A stretch of 64,000 bases of DNA from Anaeromyces robustus. Its lineage: Eukaryota > Neocallimastigomycota > Neocallimastigomycetes > Neocallimastigales > Neocallimastigaceae. The DNA lies in the NCBI GenBank assembly GCA_002104895.1, contig MCFG01000071.1:62001-126000 (forward strand), given 5' to 3'. The position numbers and the translations under genes were made by a program. Under the pieces are notes generated by a model, which was not told the DNA's origin, searched no databases, and saw nothing but the letters and a program-made list of their open reading frames with translations. Numbering within the stretch: the stretch's first letter is position 1; each line of letters starts with the position of its first letter. Below are positions 13,778 to 27,842 of the stretch, in pieces.

Positions 13778-14922
13778 TTTAATTAAAAAAAAATAAAAAA
13801 AATGTGTAAATGTATGTATAAAAATAATAATTAATAATTAATAATTAATAATTAATAATAATAATTAATAATAATAATATTAATAATAATATATTATAAC
13901 ATAAATACTACTATATTAATAATATTATATATATAATTATTTATAAAATATTTGTTATATATCTATTAATTATATCTATTAAATATAGGATTCAATTCAT
14001 TAATGATTTAATATAAACACACACATAAATGAATACTATTTAAAATAATAATAAAAAAAAAAAGCACAAAACATAAAACGTATAAGACTGTAAAAAAAAA
14101 GTTTTATTATTATTAATAAATTATTTTTATTATAAATATTAAATATATATTATATTATTTTGTATTGTTTTTTTTTTTTTCTTTATCTTTTTATTTTTAT
14201 CTTTGTTATTTGTATATAATTATTTAAAATATAAAAAATAACAAATAACAAATAACAAATAACAAATAACAAATAACAAATATTTTGTATTTTGTATTTT
14301 TTTTTTTTTGTTTTTGTCCTTCTACAAATTTCAAAATTTAATTATTATTTTGTACTTTTTTTTTTTTGTTATTATTAAATAATAAGCGAACACAATTATA
14401 ATATTTTAATTTAATTTAAATTTTTATTTTATTTTTATTTATTATTTTTTTATTTATTTATTTTATTTATTATTTATTATTTATTTATTATTTATTTGTA
14501 TTTGTATATTTTTTGTATATTTTTTGCATATTTTTGTATATTTTTTGTTTATTTTTGTTTTATATTCCTCCAAATTTAGCCATTTTTTAACCATAAATTT
14601 TTTTTTTCTTTTTTTTTTTTTTTTTAAATTAATTAATATTTTATATGTAAAAATGTTTTTTTTTTTTTTTCGGCTAAATTATATTAAAAATTAGATATAA
14701 ATTATTTTTTATTTATTTTTTATTAATTTTTTTTTTTTTTTTAATTTTTTTGGGTTTTATTAATTTATTTATTTATATATTTATATATTAATAGATTAAT
14801 ATATTTATATTTATGTTATTAATATATGTATGTATTTAGATACTAAATTATATTATAAAATTATTGTATCGGATTTTTATTATTCCATTTTATTTTTTCT
14901 AATTAACTAATAAATAATAATT

Positions 14923-14962
14923 AATGTAACACCAACTTAGATAATGTAACACCAAATTAGAA
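14923..14962. repeat. 20-bp tandem duplication
   Basis: Two adjacent 20-base units beginning AATGTAACACCAA differ at two positions. They are the only G/C-containing sequence in their surroundings. Confidence 0.7.
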
Positions 14963-15668
14963 GGATTAAAAAATGGAGACAATTTTAATTTATTTAATAT
15001 TAATTTATATTAATTTCATAGAGATAAAAAAAAAAATTTTTTTTTAATTACATATTACATAATCATAATATTCATGTAATAAATAAATAAATAAATTTTA
15101 TTTATTTTTTTAAATATAGATAAAATATAATGAATTATATAAAATATTTATTAAAATTATTTTTAATTTTTAATTTTTTTTATTAATTTTAAAACAAAAC
15201 CGATCGATAAAATTTTTTATTTATTTATTAAGTTTTTTTTTTTCTTTTCTTTTTTTGAAATTAAGAAAATATAATAGATAATCATAATTATTTTTCTTTT
15301 ATCTTTCACAATACAAAAATACTATAAAAAAAAGTAAAAAATAATCTTTTATTTATAATTATTTATTATATTATATATAATTAATTAATTATTTATAATA
15401 ATTTATATATTTTAATTAAATGATATATTTATTTCATTCATTTAATAATTCCTTTTTTATCTTTTGTGTATCATTTTTATGTTTTTTATTTTGTTATTTT
15501 AATTTTTATTTTTTTGTACTTGTAGTTATTAATGATGACTATTGGTGATATAAAATATTACAATAATATAAATATTATCAAATCATATGTTAAAAAAAGA
15601 ATTTTTAATTTTTTTTTGTTTTAAAAAAAAAATAAAATAAGAAATAATGAACATAAATACTATCATTT

Positions 15669-15701
<33 letters not shown>

Positions 15702-18700
15702 TAATTTCATATATATATAATTATGTTAATGATAAAATTTTTATACAAATATCAATATCAATTTAATGTATAGTTAAAAATAAAAATGAAAAAAAAATTA
15801 AAACTATCATTATCATTATAAGTTATATGTTATATAATAATTATAATTTATGCCAGATTAAATTTTCTAATAAATAGAATAAAATGTAACAATAACTAAG
15901 TAAAATAAGTAAATAAATAAATAATGAAGAAATAAAATAAAATTAGAAAAAAAATTAGAAAAATTAGAAGAGTCTTACTTCCTTTTATGGTTAAATAAAT
16001 AAATAAATAATTAATTAATTAATTCATTTTAGAATAGGAAATAAATTTTTAATAATAAAACCTAGAATAAATAAAAAAAAGTGTAAGAAAAAATAAAATA
16101 AAAAAAAATCTAGAATTAAAATTAGAATTAGAAATACAAAAAAATTAACAAATTAATCAATATTTTTTAAACAAAAATACAAAAAAATACAAAAAAATAC
16201 AAAAATTTTTTAATAATAGAAAAATAGAATAAAAAAAAAGAAAAAAAAAAACTCATAAATAAATAAGGAAAAAGTATATAAAAAGAAAAAATAAGAAAAA
16301 ATAAGAAAAAAGAAAAAGAAAAAAGAAAAATAGAATAAAAGTAATATAAAATGAATGGTTATACAAATATAATGTTATTATTTATTTATTTATTATTTAT
16401 ATTATTTTGTTTTATTTTGTTTTATTATTTTGTTTTAGTAAAAAATATTTGTGTTTTTTTTTGATGATTTTTTTTAACATTAAAAATTGTTTTTTTATTT
16501 TTAAAGATAATAAAAAAATAAAAAAATAAAAAAATAAAAGATAAAAAAAAAGTTGTTTTTTTTTTCTTTTAAATACAGCATTTTAAAAAATAAAAAAACA
16601 AGAACAAAAAACAAAAAACAAAAACTATTTTTATAATAAAAATAGAATACAAAATATTTAATTACAAAATGTAAATATTTATTTATATAAAAATTTTATG
16701 AATCTAATAATTAATTAAAAAAAAAATAATTAAAAAATAATTAAAAAATAATTAAAAAAATAATTAAAAAAATGTAAACTGAAACAACATTCAAAAAAGG
16801 ATTAAGAAACACAAAAATTAAAAAAAAATTTGTAGATCATATAATTAATTAATTAATTAAAATAAATAAATAAATAAATATATAATAGTTAAATAAATAA
16901 TTGAAATAATTAAAATAAATAAATAAATCATATTTAAATAAATAATTTTAATAATAATAAATAAATGAAAAAAAGTGTTAATGTATGATAAATATATTGT
17001 TATTAAATAATATATTATGGATAATTAAAATCTATTCTAAAAGAATTTATTTTAATATATATAATAATTAATGATTAATATATTTAATATAATTTCTGTG
17101 TTCCACAATAAAATTTTTAATTTTAATTTTTAATTTCTATATATAAAGTATATAATATATAAATAATATATATTATAATATAAATGATATATAGAATATA
17201 ATATAAATGATATATATTATAAATGATATCTATTAAGTAATAATACATTTATACTAATGAAATACAAATTTATTTATTTATTCATTTATTTATATTGATT
17301 TATATCTATTATTTATTTATTATCTATTGATTTATCTATTTATTTATTGTTTATTTTAAATGTTAAAATGAATACCCCCCAAAAATATTTTTAAACTTTA
17401 AAATTAAAAAATTAATTAAAAATTATTTCTTTTTTTTAAAAAAAAAAAAAACTACCCTATTTTTTTTTTAATTTTCTTTTTTCTATATTAACTATTTAAT
17501 ATATAAGAATATTAATGAAATAATATATTATAATTATAATAATTATTATAATTATTATAATTATTATAATGATTCATTTATTTATTAATTATTCACTATT
17601 ATTTATTTATTCATTTATTTATTATTTATTATTTATTTATTTATATGATTATTTATTTATTCATTTATTTATTATTGCAGAATCCGAACTTCTATTTTCA
17701 TTATTTAGAATCTACTTAAAAATAAAATGTTTATTTATTTATTTGTAATTATTTATTATTTATAAGTAATTAATAAAAACAATTAATTTCTAAGCCATTA
17801 AAAATTACTCATAAATTCCTAAGCCATTAATTACTTACTTAACTTTACTAATATTTTTTTTCGTTACTAAATTATATAAAGGTATAAGTGAATAATTAAA
17901 AAAAACAATAATTATTAACTACTTAAATAAAATCTTCTAAAAATTTATATTTTATATTTATATATATATTTTAGATTTTTATAATAATTAAATGAATTAA
18001 TACATTCAATATAAATAAATAAATAAATAAATATTAAATAAATAAATATATAAATAAATAATTTATATTATAATATATTATATTATAAAAATTGAATGTT
18101 ATAATAAAATAAATAGTAATTTATTAATTAATTAATCCATAAAAAGAATTTTATTTTATTTTTTTTTTTTTAATTAAATTTAATAATAAATAAATAATTT
18201 TTTATATTTTATTTTATTTTAATTTTATTTTATTTTTTTCAATTTTTAAAAAGTTATAAAATAAAATAAAAAAAAGGAGATAAAACATACATAATGAGTA
18301 ATCAATATTAAAAATATTTAAAACATTAAAAATATTTAAAATATTAAAAATATTAAAAAATTCATCAATTATAATAAATTATTTATAATCAATTATTATA
18401 TTAATATTTTATTATTATATATTATATATTATTATATTATATTATTATATTATATTAATATTTTATTATTATATTATTATATCATATAATAATAATTAAT
18501 TAGGTTAAAATAGATAAAAAATAAATTAAAAAATGTGTAACATAAAAAATTAAAAAATAAAAAAATTTTTTTAATTTTTAATTTTTTTTCATATTCATAT
18601 TTTTAAACATTTTTTTTTTTTTATGTTTCTCCTTAAAAATTATTTTTTTTAAATGAATATTAATTAATATAAATAAATAAATAAATAATTAAATAATTAA

Positions 18701-19166
18701 ATAATTAAATTATTAAATAAATAAATATTAATAATTAAATGTATATTAATTAATTAATTAATTAATTAATTAAAAAATTATTACAGAATTTTATGTTTAT
18801 TATTTAATATTAAATATGAAATCATTAAATAATTAAATAATTAAATCATTAATTAATTACTAAACAAATTTATGGATAGTTAATAGGAATAATGAATAAT
18901 GAATAATGAATAATGAATAATGATTATGTAAATGATTCATTATTAATAATAATTAACTATTAACTATTAACTATTATTAATTATTAACTATTATTAATTA
19001 TTAATTATTATTAATTATTAATTAATAATTAATAATCTTTAATTTGACAAAATAATAAAAAAATTGAATAAAAAATAGAATAAAATAAAATAAAACAATT
19101 GATTTTAATGATTTCCAACATATTTAGAATAATAATTGAACATTTATCAACATTTATTTATTTATT

Positions 19167-19214
<48 letters not shown>

Positions 19215-19825
19215 TATTCATCATTTTTTAAAAAAATTCAATGAATAAAAAATTTAATAAGATTTGTTTTAATTATTATTTTTTAAACACTCTTTTAATT
19301 ATTATTTAAAATTCAAATATGATATTAATTATAATTTTTTTTTCTTTTTCTTTTCTTCTTTTTCTTCTTCTTCTTTTTTTTCTTTGTATTCCTTTAAATT
19401 TATTTATCTATTTAATTTCAATTTCAATTTCAATTTAATTCAATCATTACAGTTTTCAATTCCTTTTTTATTTTTTAATTTTATTTATATAATACAACTA
19501 ATCATTATTATTATTTTTATTATTATTATTATTGATTTTTTTTAATGTCGTATTATTAATATTTCTGTTTTAATAGATTTGTTGTAAAATTTTTTTTAAA
19601 TTTTTTTTTTTTACAAAAAATATTTTAATTATTATTTTCTATTTCTTATTATTTTAATTATTATTATTTTTTTTTAATTATTATTTTCTATTTTCATTTA
19701 ATTTCTATTTCATTTATTTTTTTATTTTCTATTTCATTTATTTTTTTTTTTTTTTTATTTTCTATTTTCATTTTTCAATTTTTTTTTATTTATTATTTTT
19801 ATCCATGTTTGTGTAATTTTGTTTT

Positions 19826-19861
<36 letters not shown>

Positions 19862-20412
19862 AAATTATCAAATAGGAATAAATCTTTTTAAATAAATAAA
19901 TAAATAAATAAAAAAAAAAATTTTTTTTTTTTTTCCCATTCGATTTACATTAAAAAAAATCTTATTTTGTAAAGAACTTTAAATATAATAATTTGAATAA
20001 TAAAAATATTATTCAAATTATTATTAACTATTATTAATATTATTAACTATTAATATTCATTATTATTCAAATTATTCTTTATTCCTTATTCTTTATTTAA
20101 TTATTATTTAACTATATTATTATCATATTATTATGTGTTATTTTTAAGGATTTTTTTTTTTCTGTTTTTAAAAAAAAAATTTTTTTTTTAATTAAATTTA
20201 TAATGATAATTTTTTTTTTTTGTGGATAATATAAAAATAAAAAATGAGTAATCGTAATACAATACTTTATTTAAGGAAAAATTATATAATAAATAAATAA
20301 TAGTTAATAATAGTTAATAATAATAATTAATAATAATAATTAAAAAATGATTATCTTTATATTTATTATATTAATAATAATGATAATTAATAACAATGAA
20401 ATTTATAAAATA

Positions 20413-20437
20413 GTTATCTATAGCAGCAGCAGATAAC
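20413..20437. repeat. Small perfect hairpin with a CAG loop
   Basis: GTTATCT (20413-20419) and AGATAAC (20431-20437) form a perfect 7-bp stem around an 11-base loop that contains three AGC units. It is isolated in AT-rich DNA. Confidence 0.5.
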
Positions 20438-20702
20438 AAGAATTAAAATAATAAATTAAAGAAGTATTACTACATATAATAATAAATAATGAAAATTAAA
20501 TGAATAACAAAGTATTTAAAAGAATGATAATTTAAAAAAATCATTATATAATTTAAAAATAATAAGGAACAACAAAAAATTTTAAGATAATAATAAAAAA
20601 AAAAATTCTATAATTATTATTGTATTACCTATAAGTAATATAAGTAATAATAAAGGGGGTTAAAAAAAATAAATGAGTAATACTATAATTATTATTGTAT
20701 TA

Positions 20703-21012
<310 letters not shown>

Positions 21013-21395
21013 AATAAAGAATAGAATTTTAATATAGATATTTAATTATTATTATTTTTTTTTTAATAATACATTAATGTTTCCATTGAATTTCTTTCTT
21101 TCTTTATCTTTTAATATAATTTGTTCTAATAATAATAATTAAAAAAAAAAAAAAAAAAAAGAAAAAAAATATTTGAATATCTATTTCTATTAAAAAAGAA
21201 AAAATTATTTTAATCATAAAAGTAATAAAATATATATTCATTTTTAATGTTGTTAATATTTTTAAAATTATCTTTTTAATAGTTTATTTAAAAGTATTTT
21301 TTTTTTTTTTTTTTTATGATATGATCATTATTCTTTGTTATAAATATAATTAATTGAAATAAAATATAAAACATATCATGATCATGTAATTAATT

Positions 21396-21436
<41 letters not shown>

Positions 21437-21486
21437 AAAAAGAAAAAGTTTAATATGAAAAAAAAAGTAAAAGATATAATATATAA

Positions 21487-21516
21487 TCATCATCAATATA
21501 TATATATTGATGATGA
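21487..21516. repeat. Perfect 30-base palindrome
   Basis: TCATCATCAATATA is followed directly by its exact reverse complement. The ATC/GAT ends are not simple TA repeat, so the symmetry is more than a run of TATATA. Confidence 0.7.
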
Positions 21517-21944
21517 ATACATTATATATTATTAACACTATTATTATACTTATTATTATTATTATTATTATTATTATGTATGCTCTAATACTTGTTCTTC
21601 CAATAAAAAGTTTTTTTTTTGCTTTTTTCTATTTTTAAATAAATTTTATAATTACTAGTTTTTTTTCTTTTTTGGTTAAATGGGTTACATTATTTTTTTT
21701 ATAATAATAATAATAATTATTTTTTCTTTTTTTTGTTACAAGAAAAAATAGGATAATGGAATATTTTATTATATTATATTATATTATACTATAATAATAA
21801 TAATAGTAATAATAATAATATTAAATCAAATATATTGTTTATATAAAAAATAATTTTCTTATAATTCTTTTTGTAAAAAAAAAAAAAAAAACAATTAATA
21901 ATTTTTTTGAATTGAGAATATTTTTGAATTTTTTTTATATATAG

Positions 21945-22245
21945 ATTAGTTGAAAAGCGTTTTTTTTTTTTTTTTTATATATTTTATTATCTTCAACTAT
22001 CTTTTGCATCAGAAACTTCTTCAACTATTTTTGCAGAACCGAAAATTATTTCAAGCTAGCTTTTTTGGGAAATATCATTCAATTTCAAAAAAGGCAGCAG
22101 TCCAAAAAAAAAATAAAAAATAAAAAAAATAAAAAAAATAAAAAAAATAAAAAATAGAAAAAGAAAGATTTTCCCGGTTCAGAAGGAACAAATCTGTATG
22201 AAAAAAAAAAAAGAAAAGTACTTTGTGCATCATCTGCTTTTTTTT
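21945..22245. other. Unassigned island with degenerate direct and inverted repeats
   Basis: This is the richest G/C patch of the gene-free region. TCTTCAACTAT occurs twice at a spacing of about 27 bases (21990 and 22017), followed by TTTTGCATCAGAA and TTTTGCAGAACCGAA. On the right side (about 22166-22190) a TTTTCCCGGTTCAGAAGG segment resembles the reverse complement of the left GCAGAACCGAAAAT, and GTGCATCATCTGC at 22225 resembles the reverse complement of the left GCATCAGA region. The layout suggests a decayed inverted-repeat element or a structured RNA. No frame and no tRNA or snRNA match was seen. Confidence 0.3.
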
Positions 22246-25200
22246 TTTTTTTATCTTTTTCGAATTAATAATGATAATATAATATTTGTTTCAATTTTTA
22301 TCTTTTATCTTTTATTTTTTTTTAATTCTAAATAAATGTTTTTTTTCCTTCTTTTACATATATATATATGTATGTATAAAACGATGATTATAATAATAAA
22401 GATTAATAATGAAAATATATATATATATAACATATATATAACACTGTTAAATAATTATTATTATTATTAATAAATTATTATCCATTAAATTTACTAAATA
22501 AATAAAAATATAAAATTAAAAATAAAAATAAAAATATAAAGTATTATGATTATATATTCTTTTGTTAAATATAAAACATTCAATTAATGTTTTATAACAT
22601 TTTTTTTTTTTTTGTTTTTTTTTTTTTTTTGTTTTTTTTTATTTTTTTATTAAAAAAAAAAGAAAAGAAAAAGAAAACATAAAATATTGATTCAAAATAT
22701 ATTAATTGTTTCTATATTCATATTTTAAGTAATAAATACTTTTAAATATTGATAATAATTTATAAAAAATATATATATTGATATAGATTATGAATATTGG
22801 GAACTTTCTCATTTTTATTATGATGCTGTTAAAAAAATTCTATTATTTGAGTTTTTATTATAGTAATGTAATGAAATCATTAACTATTATATAATATCTT
22901 TAAATAATATTTTTATAGTTTTAATTAACAAAATATAAAAATAAAAATTATTTAACCAGTAGTACAATTATATAAAAGATTTATTACAAATTAAAATAAA
23001 ATAAAAATAAAATAGAAATAAAAGTTTAAGAATATGTTTTATATATAGATAAAAAAAAATCCTTGAGGATAATAATAATGTTTATAAATATTTTGAATAT
23101 GTATTGGATTAAACATAAAAATTATAAAGATTATTTAAAAATATATATATATATATATAAATATAAAAGTTTTTTGAAAAAAATATATGATATAGATAGA
23201 ATAATAAAAATGAAAAAGATCAGTATTGAGAACATCAAGTAAATAAATAAATCTATAAATAATTTTTACTTTAATTTTCTTTGTTATTGTTATTATTTTA
23301 TGTTAAATAAATGAATAAATAAATAATAATAAAAATTAAAATAAAAAAAAAAACAAAGAAAGGTAATATGAAATGAAATAATGTAAATCTATACAGTAAA
23401 AATAACAATTTTTTTTATGTACTATTCAAAAAAATATTCTTTTTATTATTATTTATATATTATTTTAATTTTATTTATTATTTAATTTTTTATTTTTTAT
23501 ATTATTAATATATATATTATATTTTTTTAAAAAAATTATTTTAAAATAATTGTTTTACAGTATTATTATTATTTATTATTTATTATTTTTCATTTATTAA
23601 TAAAAGTTAAATATACATATATACAGAAGAAAAAGAATTACATACATACGTAATCGTAATTATTAAACATTTTTTTTTTTATTTTTATTTTTTTTTTTAT
23701 TTTATTTTTCTACCGCGATATTTATTTATTTATTTATTTATTAATTATTATATATATATAAAATAATTTTTATTAATTAATTCATTTATCCTTTTTAATT
23801 TTTTTTTTTTTTTTTTAGTTTTTTTTAAATTTTTTTTTTTAAAAAAAAATCTTTTAAAGTTCAAATGATAAAAAAAAAAAAAAAAAAGATAAAAAAGTTG
23901 ATAAAATAATTGATTAAAAAATTAAAATTAAAAAAAAAAAAAAAAAATATTTATCAAAAAAAAATTTTAAAATTTTTTTAATATATTTTCTGTATTTTTT
24001 GATTAAATCTTTTTTTTTTTTTTATTTTTATTTTAAATTTATTTTAAATTTATTTATTTTTTTTTCATTCATCTATTGATCTATTTATTTTATTTATTTA
24101 TCTAATAAATTTTATTTTTATTTTATTTTATTCTTTCTTTTCGAACACTCTATAATATGGTATTATCAAAAAAATACTTAGTTAGAGTTATCATAAAATA
24201 ATAATAATAAAAAAAAGATTTTATTAATTTGATTTTGATTTTGATTTGTAACCAAGATTTATATAGATTTATATAGATTTATATATATATACTTTATTAA
24301 TTTCAATAAAATTATTAATAAAAATTTGATTATTATTATTTTTTTTTCCAATTCTTTTTATATATATTATATTTTTATTATTTTATTTTTTTTCTTCTTA
24401 CTGGATTACATGATTATTATAAAGAATATATATATATTTCTTATTTTTAATTCTTTTTCCTTTATTTTAAATAATTCTTAATAAAAGAAAAAAAAAGTAT
24501 TTATTTTCCAATAGACAACTTTATATAGAGATATATCAGTAATCCTTAATTTATAAAAATAAAAATAAAAATAAAAATATATTGTAATAATGTGTAATAT
24601 TGTATATAGTATACATATAACAATTTTATATATATAAATATATAAATATATATATATATTTAAAATTATATTATTATTTATTAAAGAAATTTGAAGAGAA
24701 AAAAAAAAGATTTATAATTTTTTTAAAAATAAAATAAAAATAAAAAAATTTTGAAAAAATAATATATTATTATATTATGAAATATATACTGTTGATGATT
24801 ATTATTAAATAAAAAAAAAAAAAAAAAGAGTAGTTTGTGTTAATGTTGTAAAAATTGTTGTTGCTGTTATTTTAAGTTTGTGGTACAATTTTTAAAAAAA
24901 AATATTTTTTTTTAAAAATTGTAATAAATTTTAAACAAATTAAAATTACACAATTATGTAGGAATGAATTTTTTAGGATTTGAAAAAGAGAAAATTAAAT
25001 TAAATGAAATTAAATAAAAAACTAAAAAAAATATATATTTTTTTTTTAAATTTTTTTTTATTTTTTTAAATTTTTTTTTTATTTTTATTTTTATTATTAT
25101 TTTTTATTTTTTATTTTTTTTTATAAATTGGATAATTGAATTTTTATTTTATTTTTTTTACAAGGCTTTTTAATTAAAAAAGGGAGAGTGGTTTTTTTTT

Positions 25201-25774
25201 TTAAAATTTTTTATATTTATTTTATTATAGGATTTGATTTGATTTGATTTGATTTGATAAGGATTTGATGTGCTTTTATTATTTATTTATTTATTTATTA
25301 ATTAATTTATTTTTTTTATTTAAATTATTTCAATTAATTAAATCATTAATTATTATTATTATTATTTTATTAATTAATTAATTTTTTTAAAAAAAAAAAA
25401 ATATTTTTTTTTTTATTAAATATTATTATTAGTTATTAGTTATTAGTTTTATTAGTTATTATTAGTTTTATTAGTTTTATTAGTTTTATTAGTTTTTATT
25501 ATTTAATATTATTATTTTTTGAAATTAGTTTTTAATTTTTTGAAAAGTATAAAACAATAAAATAAATTTTTATTTTTATTTTTATAAAAATAATTTTTTT
25601 TTTTTAAATTCATATTATTTACTAATGTATTTATTTATTTATTTATTATTATTATTATTTATAAAAAAAATAAAAAACTATTTCTTATTATAGTTTTCTT
25701 TTTTTTCTTTTTTTTTTTTTTTTTTAATTTTTATAAGATTTATTATCGAAAAAAATTTTTTATGGAATAAATCT

Positions 25775-25810
<36 letters not shown>

Positions 25811-26210
25811 TAATAATAATTTATATTTTTTTTGTTATCTATTTATTTTTTATTGGGAATACTCATTTTTTTTTTTTTAATATTGAATTATTTCTTTCAT
25901 TTTTTTTTTTTAATTCTTTTAATGGTTTCCCTTTTTTTTTCTGTTTTTTATGTAACCTATAATATTATAAATATAAATGATATTTTTTTTTAATAGTTAC
26001 TTTTTTTTTTAATGTCTTCTTGATTCATCAATTCTTTTTTTAAAATTCAATTATTAATTTATATTTATATATATAAAAAATAAAATAATAATAAAAATAA
26101 AAATAAAAAAAAAAATTTTTTTTTATATATTTCTTTTTTTTTTTAAAAAAAAAAAAAAAACATTATTATTATATTTATTTTATATTTATATTTATATTTA
26201 TTTTATTTTT

Positions 26211-27842
26211 TTATGGTGAATAAATATCTGAATTATAATAAACATAATTAGAAAGATAGGAAGAAAGACGATCAGAAGGATTTAATAAACGTCTTGGATC
26301 ATTAATACGTGTTGGATCATTAATATGATTTGGATTATTTTGATTACCTTGAGTTGCCATAGCTTGAGCAGCTCTTAATGAAGATAAATGGGCTAAAAAG
26401 TCATTCTTTTCTTTATCTTCTTCATCTTTATCTTTATCTTCATTTTCTTCTTTATTAACTCCTTCCTTTTTCTTCTTTTTATCTTTTTCTTCTACTTTTT
26501 CATTTTTATCTTTATCTTTACCTTTACCTTCTCCTTCTCCTTCACCTTTTTCTTTTTCAGGTTTTTCATCTGTTTCTGATTCAACTTTTTTCTTTTTTTG
26601 TTTATTGTTATCATTATCATTATCTTTATCACTATCATCATCATTATCATCATAATTAGTTCTTGCTTGTGTATTTGGCATTTCTTCTGTAAATACTATA
26701 TCAGGTTCTGCATTTGGAATAGAAGAAGATGGATTTTCATTGGTATTAGCATTTTCATCATTTTCATTACCAGTTCTTTCATTATTATCACAAACAGTTT
26801 GTTGTCTATTACTATTTGAAAGTCTTAAAGTTACATCTCTTGCTTGATCTGCTGCAGTTAATATATAACCAAAAAGTTGTACAAATAATACTAAAGCTAA
26901 TGTACTTATTAATGCTACTACAAACATTAATTGAGAAAAGAAAAGTTTTCTTTTAGATCTTCTTGGTCTATTACTATTATTAGTTGCATGTCTTCTAAGG
27001 AAGGAACGATGATCCATATTATTATCATCAAAATCACTACTTTCTTCATCACTATCATCTATTCTTCTTTGATGACGATTTCTAGTATTATTATTACCAT
27101 TATTATTATTACCATTATTATTATTACTATTGTTATTATTATTACTACTACTATTATTATTATTATTATTTTCATGAGCAAGGTTTGGATGACTTGAATG
27201 ACGATGTCTAAGACCATGTCTTCTACGACGATGATTATTTTGATGATTTATATTTGAATTTGGATTGGTATCGTTTTCATTGGTATGACGGTTAGCATGA
27301 TGATGTGGTATATTATTGTAATAAGTGTGATTATCATCAGTGCTTTCCTCTTCACCCATGGTTGAATTACGAAGTGTTGCACTTGAAGAAGTGGTTTGTC
27401 TTGAATGATTAGCGGAATTAAGTAATGGACGAGCTGGTGATTGTTCTAATAAATTATCACTTCTATTTCTTGATGGATTATTATTATTATTATTATTATT
27501 ATTTACATAAAAATTTATATTTTCAGCATTTTGAAGTACAGATTCTGGTATTTGATATCTATTTCTTGGAATTGTAGTTGAATTCCAACCCGATGAAGGT
27601 CTCATATTAAATAATGCTTCATTGATATAATCGGAATCAATCCAGACATCTTCATCGATAAAATCATCACTATCTTCATAATCTTCTTCATCATATTCTG
27701 AATAACTACTATAGTCAGAATAAGAATCATATTCACTATCATATTCATCATAATCGGAGTCACATAAATCACAAGTACAATAATAACGTCCGTCTATTTT
27801 CTCTTCATTATGTTGATGTTGAGGGGTAGCAGGTTTCTTCAT
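26211..27842 (-). CDS. Acidic, low-complexity single-pass membrane protein, function unknown
   Basis: An uninterrupted 543-codon frame starts with an ATG at 27842-27840 and ends with a TAA at 26213-26211. I do not recognise the family. Residues 21-27 contain a CxCxxC cluster (YCTCDLC) followed by a strongly acidic Asp/Tyr/Ser region to about residue 75. A conserved-looking segment follows at 76-105 (ALFNMRPSSGW, RNRYQIPE). Residues 110-290 are Asn-, His- and Arg-rich. A basic RRSKRKL stretch precedes one hydrophobic segment of about 28 residues (about 301-329, FFSQLMFVVALISTLALVLF onwards), which looks like a single transmembrane helix; the basic flank suggests a cytosolic N-terminus. The C-terminal half is Asn/Glu and then Lys/Glu-rich (about 410-490), ending in a less repetitive tail with DPTRINDPRRLLNPSDR. 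There is no signal peptide. Coding is supported by length and by non-repeat codons; function is open. Confidence 0.8.
   Translation of the reverse strand: MKKPATPQHQHNEEKIDGRYYCTCDLCDSDYDEYDSEYDSYSDYSSYSEYDEEDYEDSDDFIDEDVWIDSDYINEALFNMRPSSGWNSTTIPRNRYQIPESVLQNAENINFYVNNNNNNNNNPSRNRSDNLLEQSPARPLLNSANHSRQTTSSSATLRNSTMGEEESTDDNHTYYNNIPHHHANRHTNENDTNPNSNINHQNNHRRRRHGLRHRHSSHPNLAHENNNNNNSSSNNNNNSNNNNGNNNNGNNNTRNRHQRRIDDSDEESSDFDDNNMDHRSFLRRHATNNSNRPRRSKRKLFFSQLMFVVALISTLALVLFVQLFGYILTAADQARDVTLRLSNSNRQQTVCDNNERTGNENDENANTNENPSSSIPNAEPDIVFTEEMPNTQARTNYDDNDDDSDKDNDNDNNKQKKKKVESETDEKPEKEKGEGEGEGKGKDKDKNEKVEEKDKKKKKEGVNKEENEDKDKDEEDKEKNDFLAHLSSLRAAQAMATQGNQNNPNHINDPTRINDPRRLLNPSDRLSSYLSNYVYYNSDIYSP

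Noticed and set aside
26598-27197. Plus-strand Ile-rich frames opposite the membrane-protein gene
   Set aside because: They mirror Asn and Asp codon repeats of the minus-strand gene.
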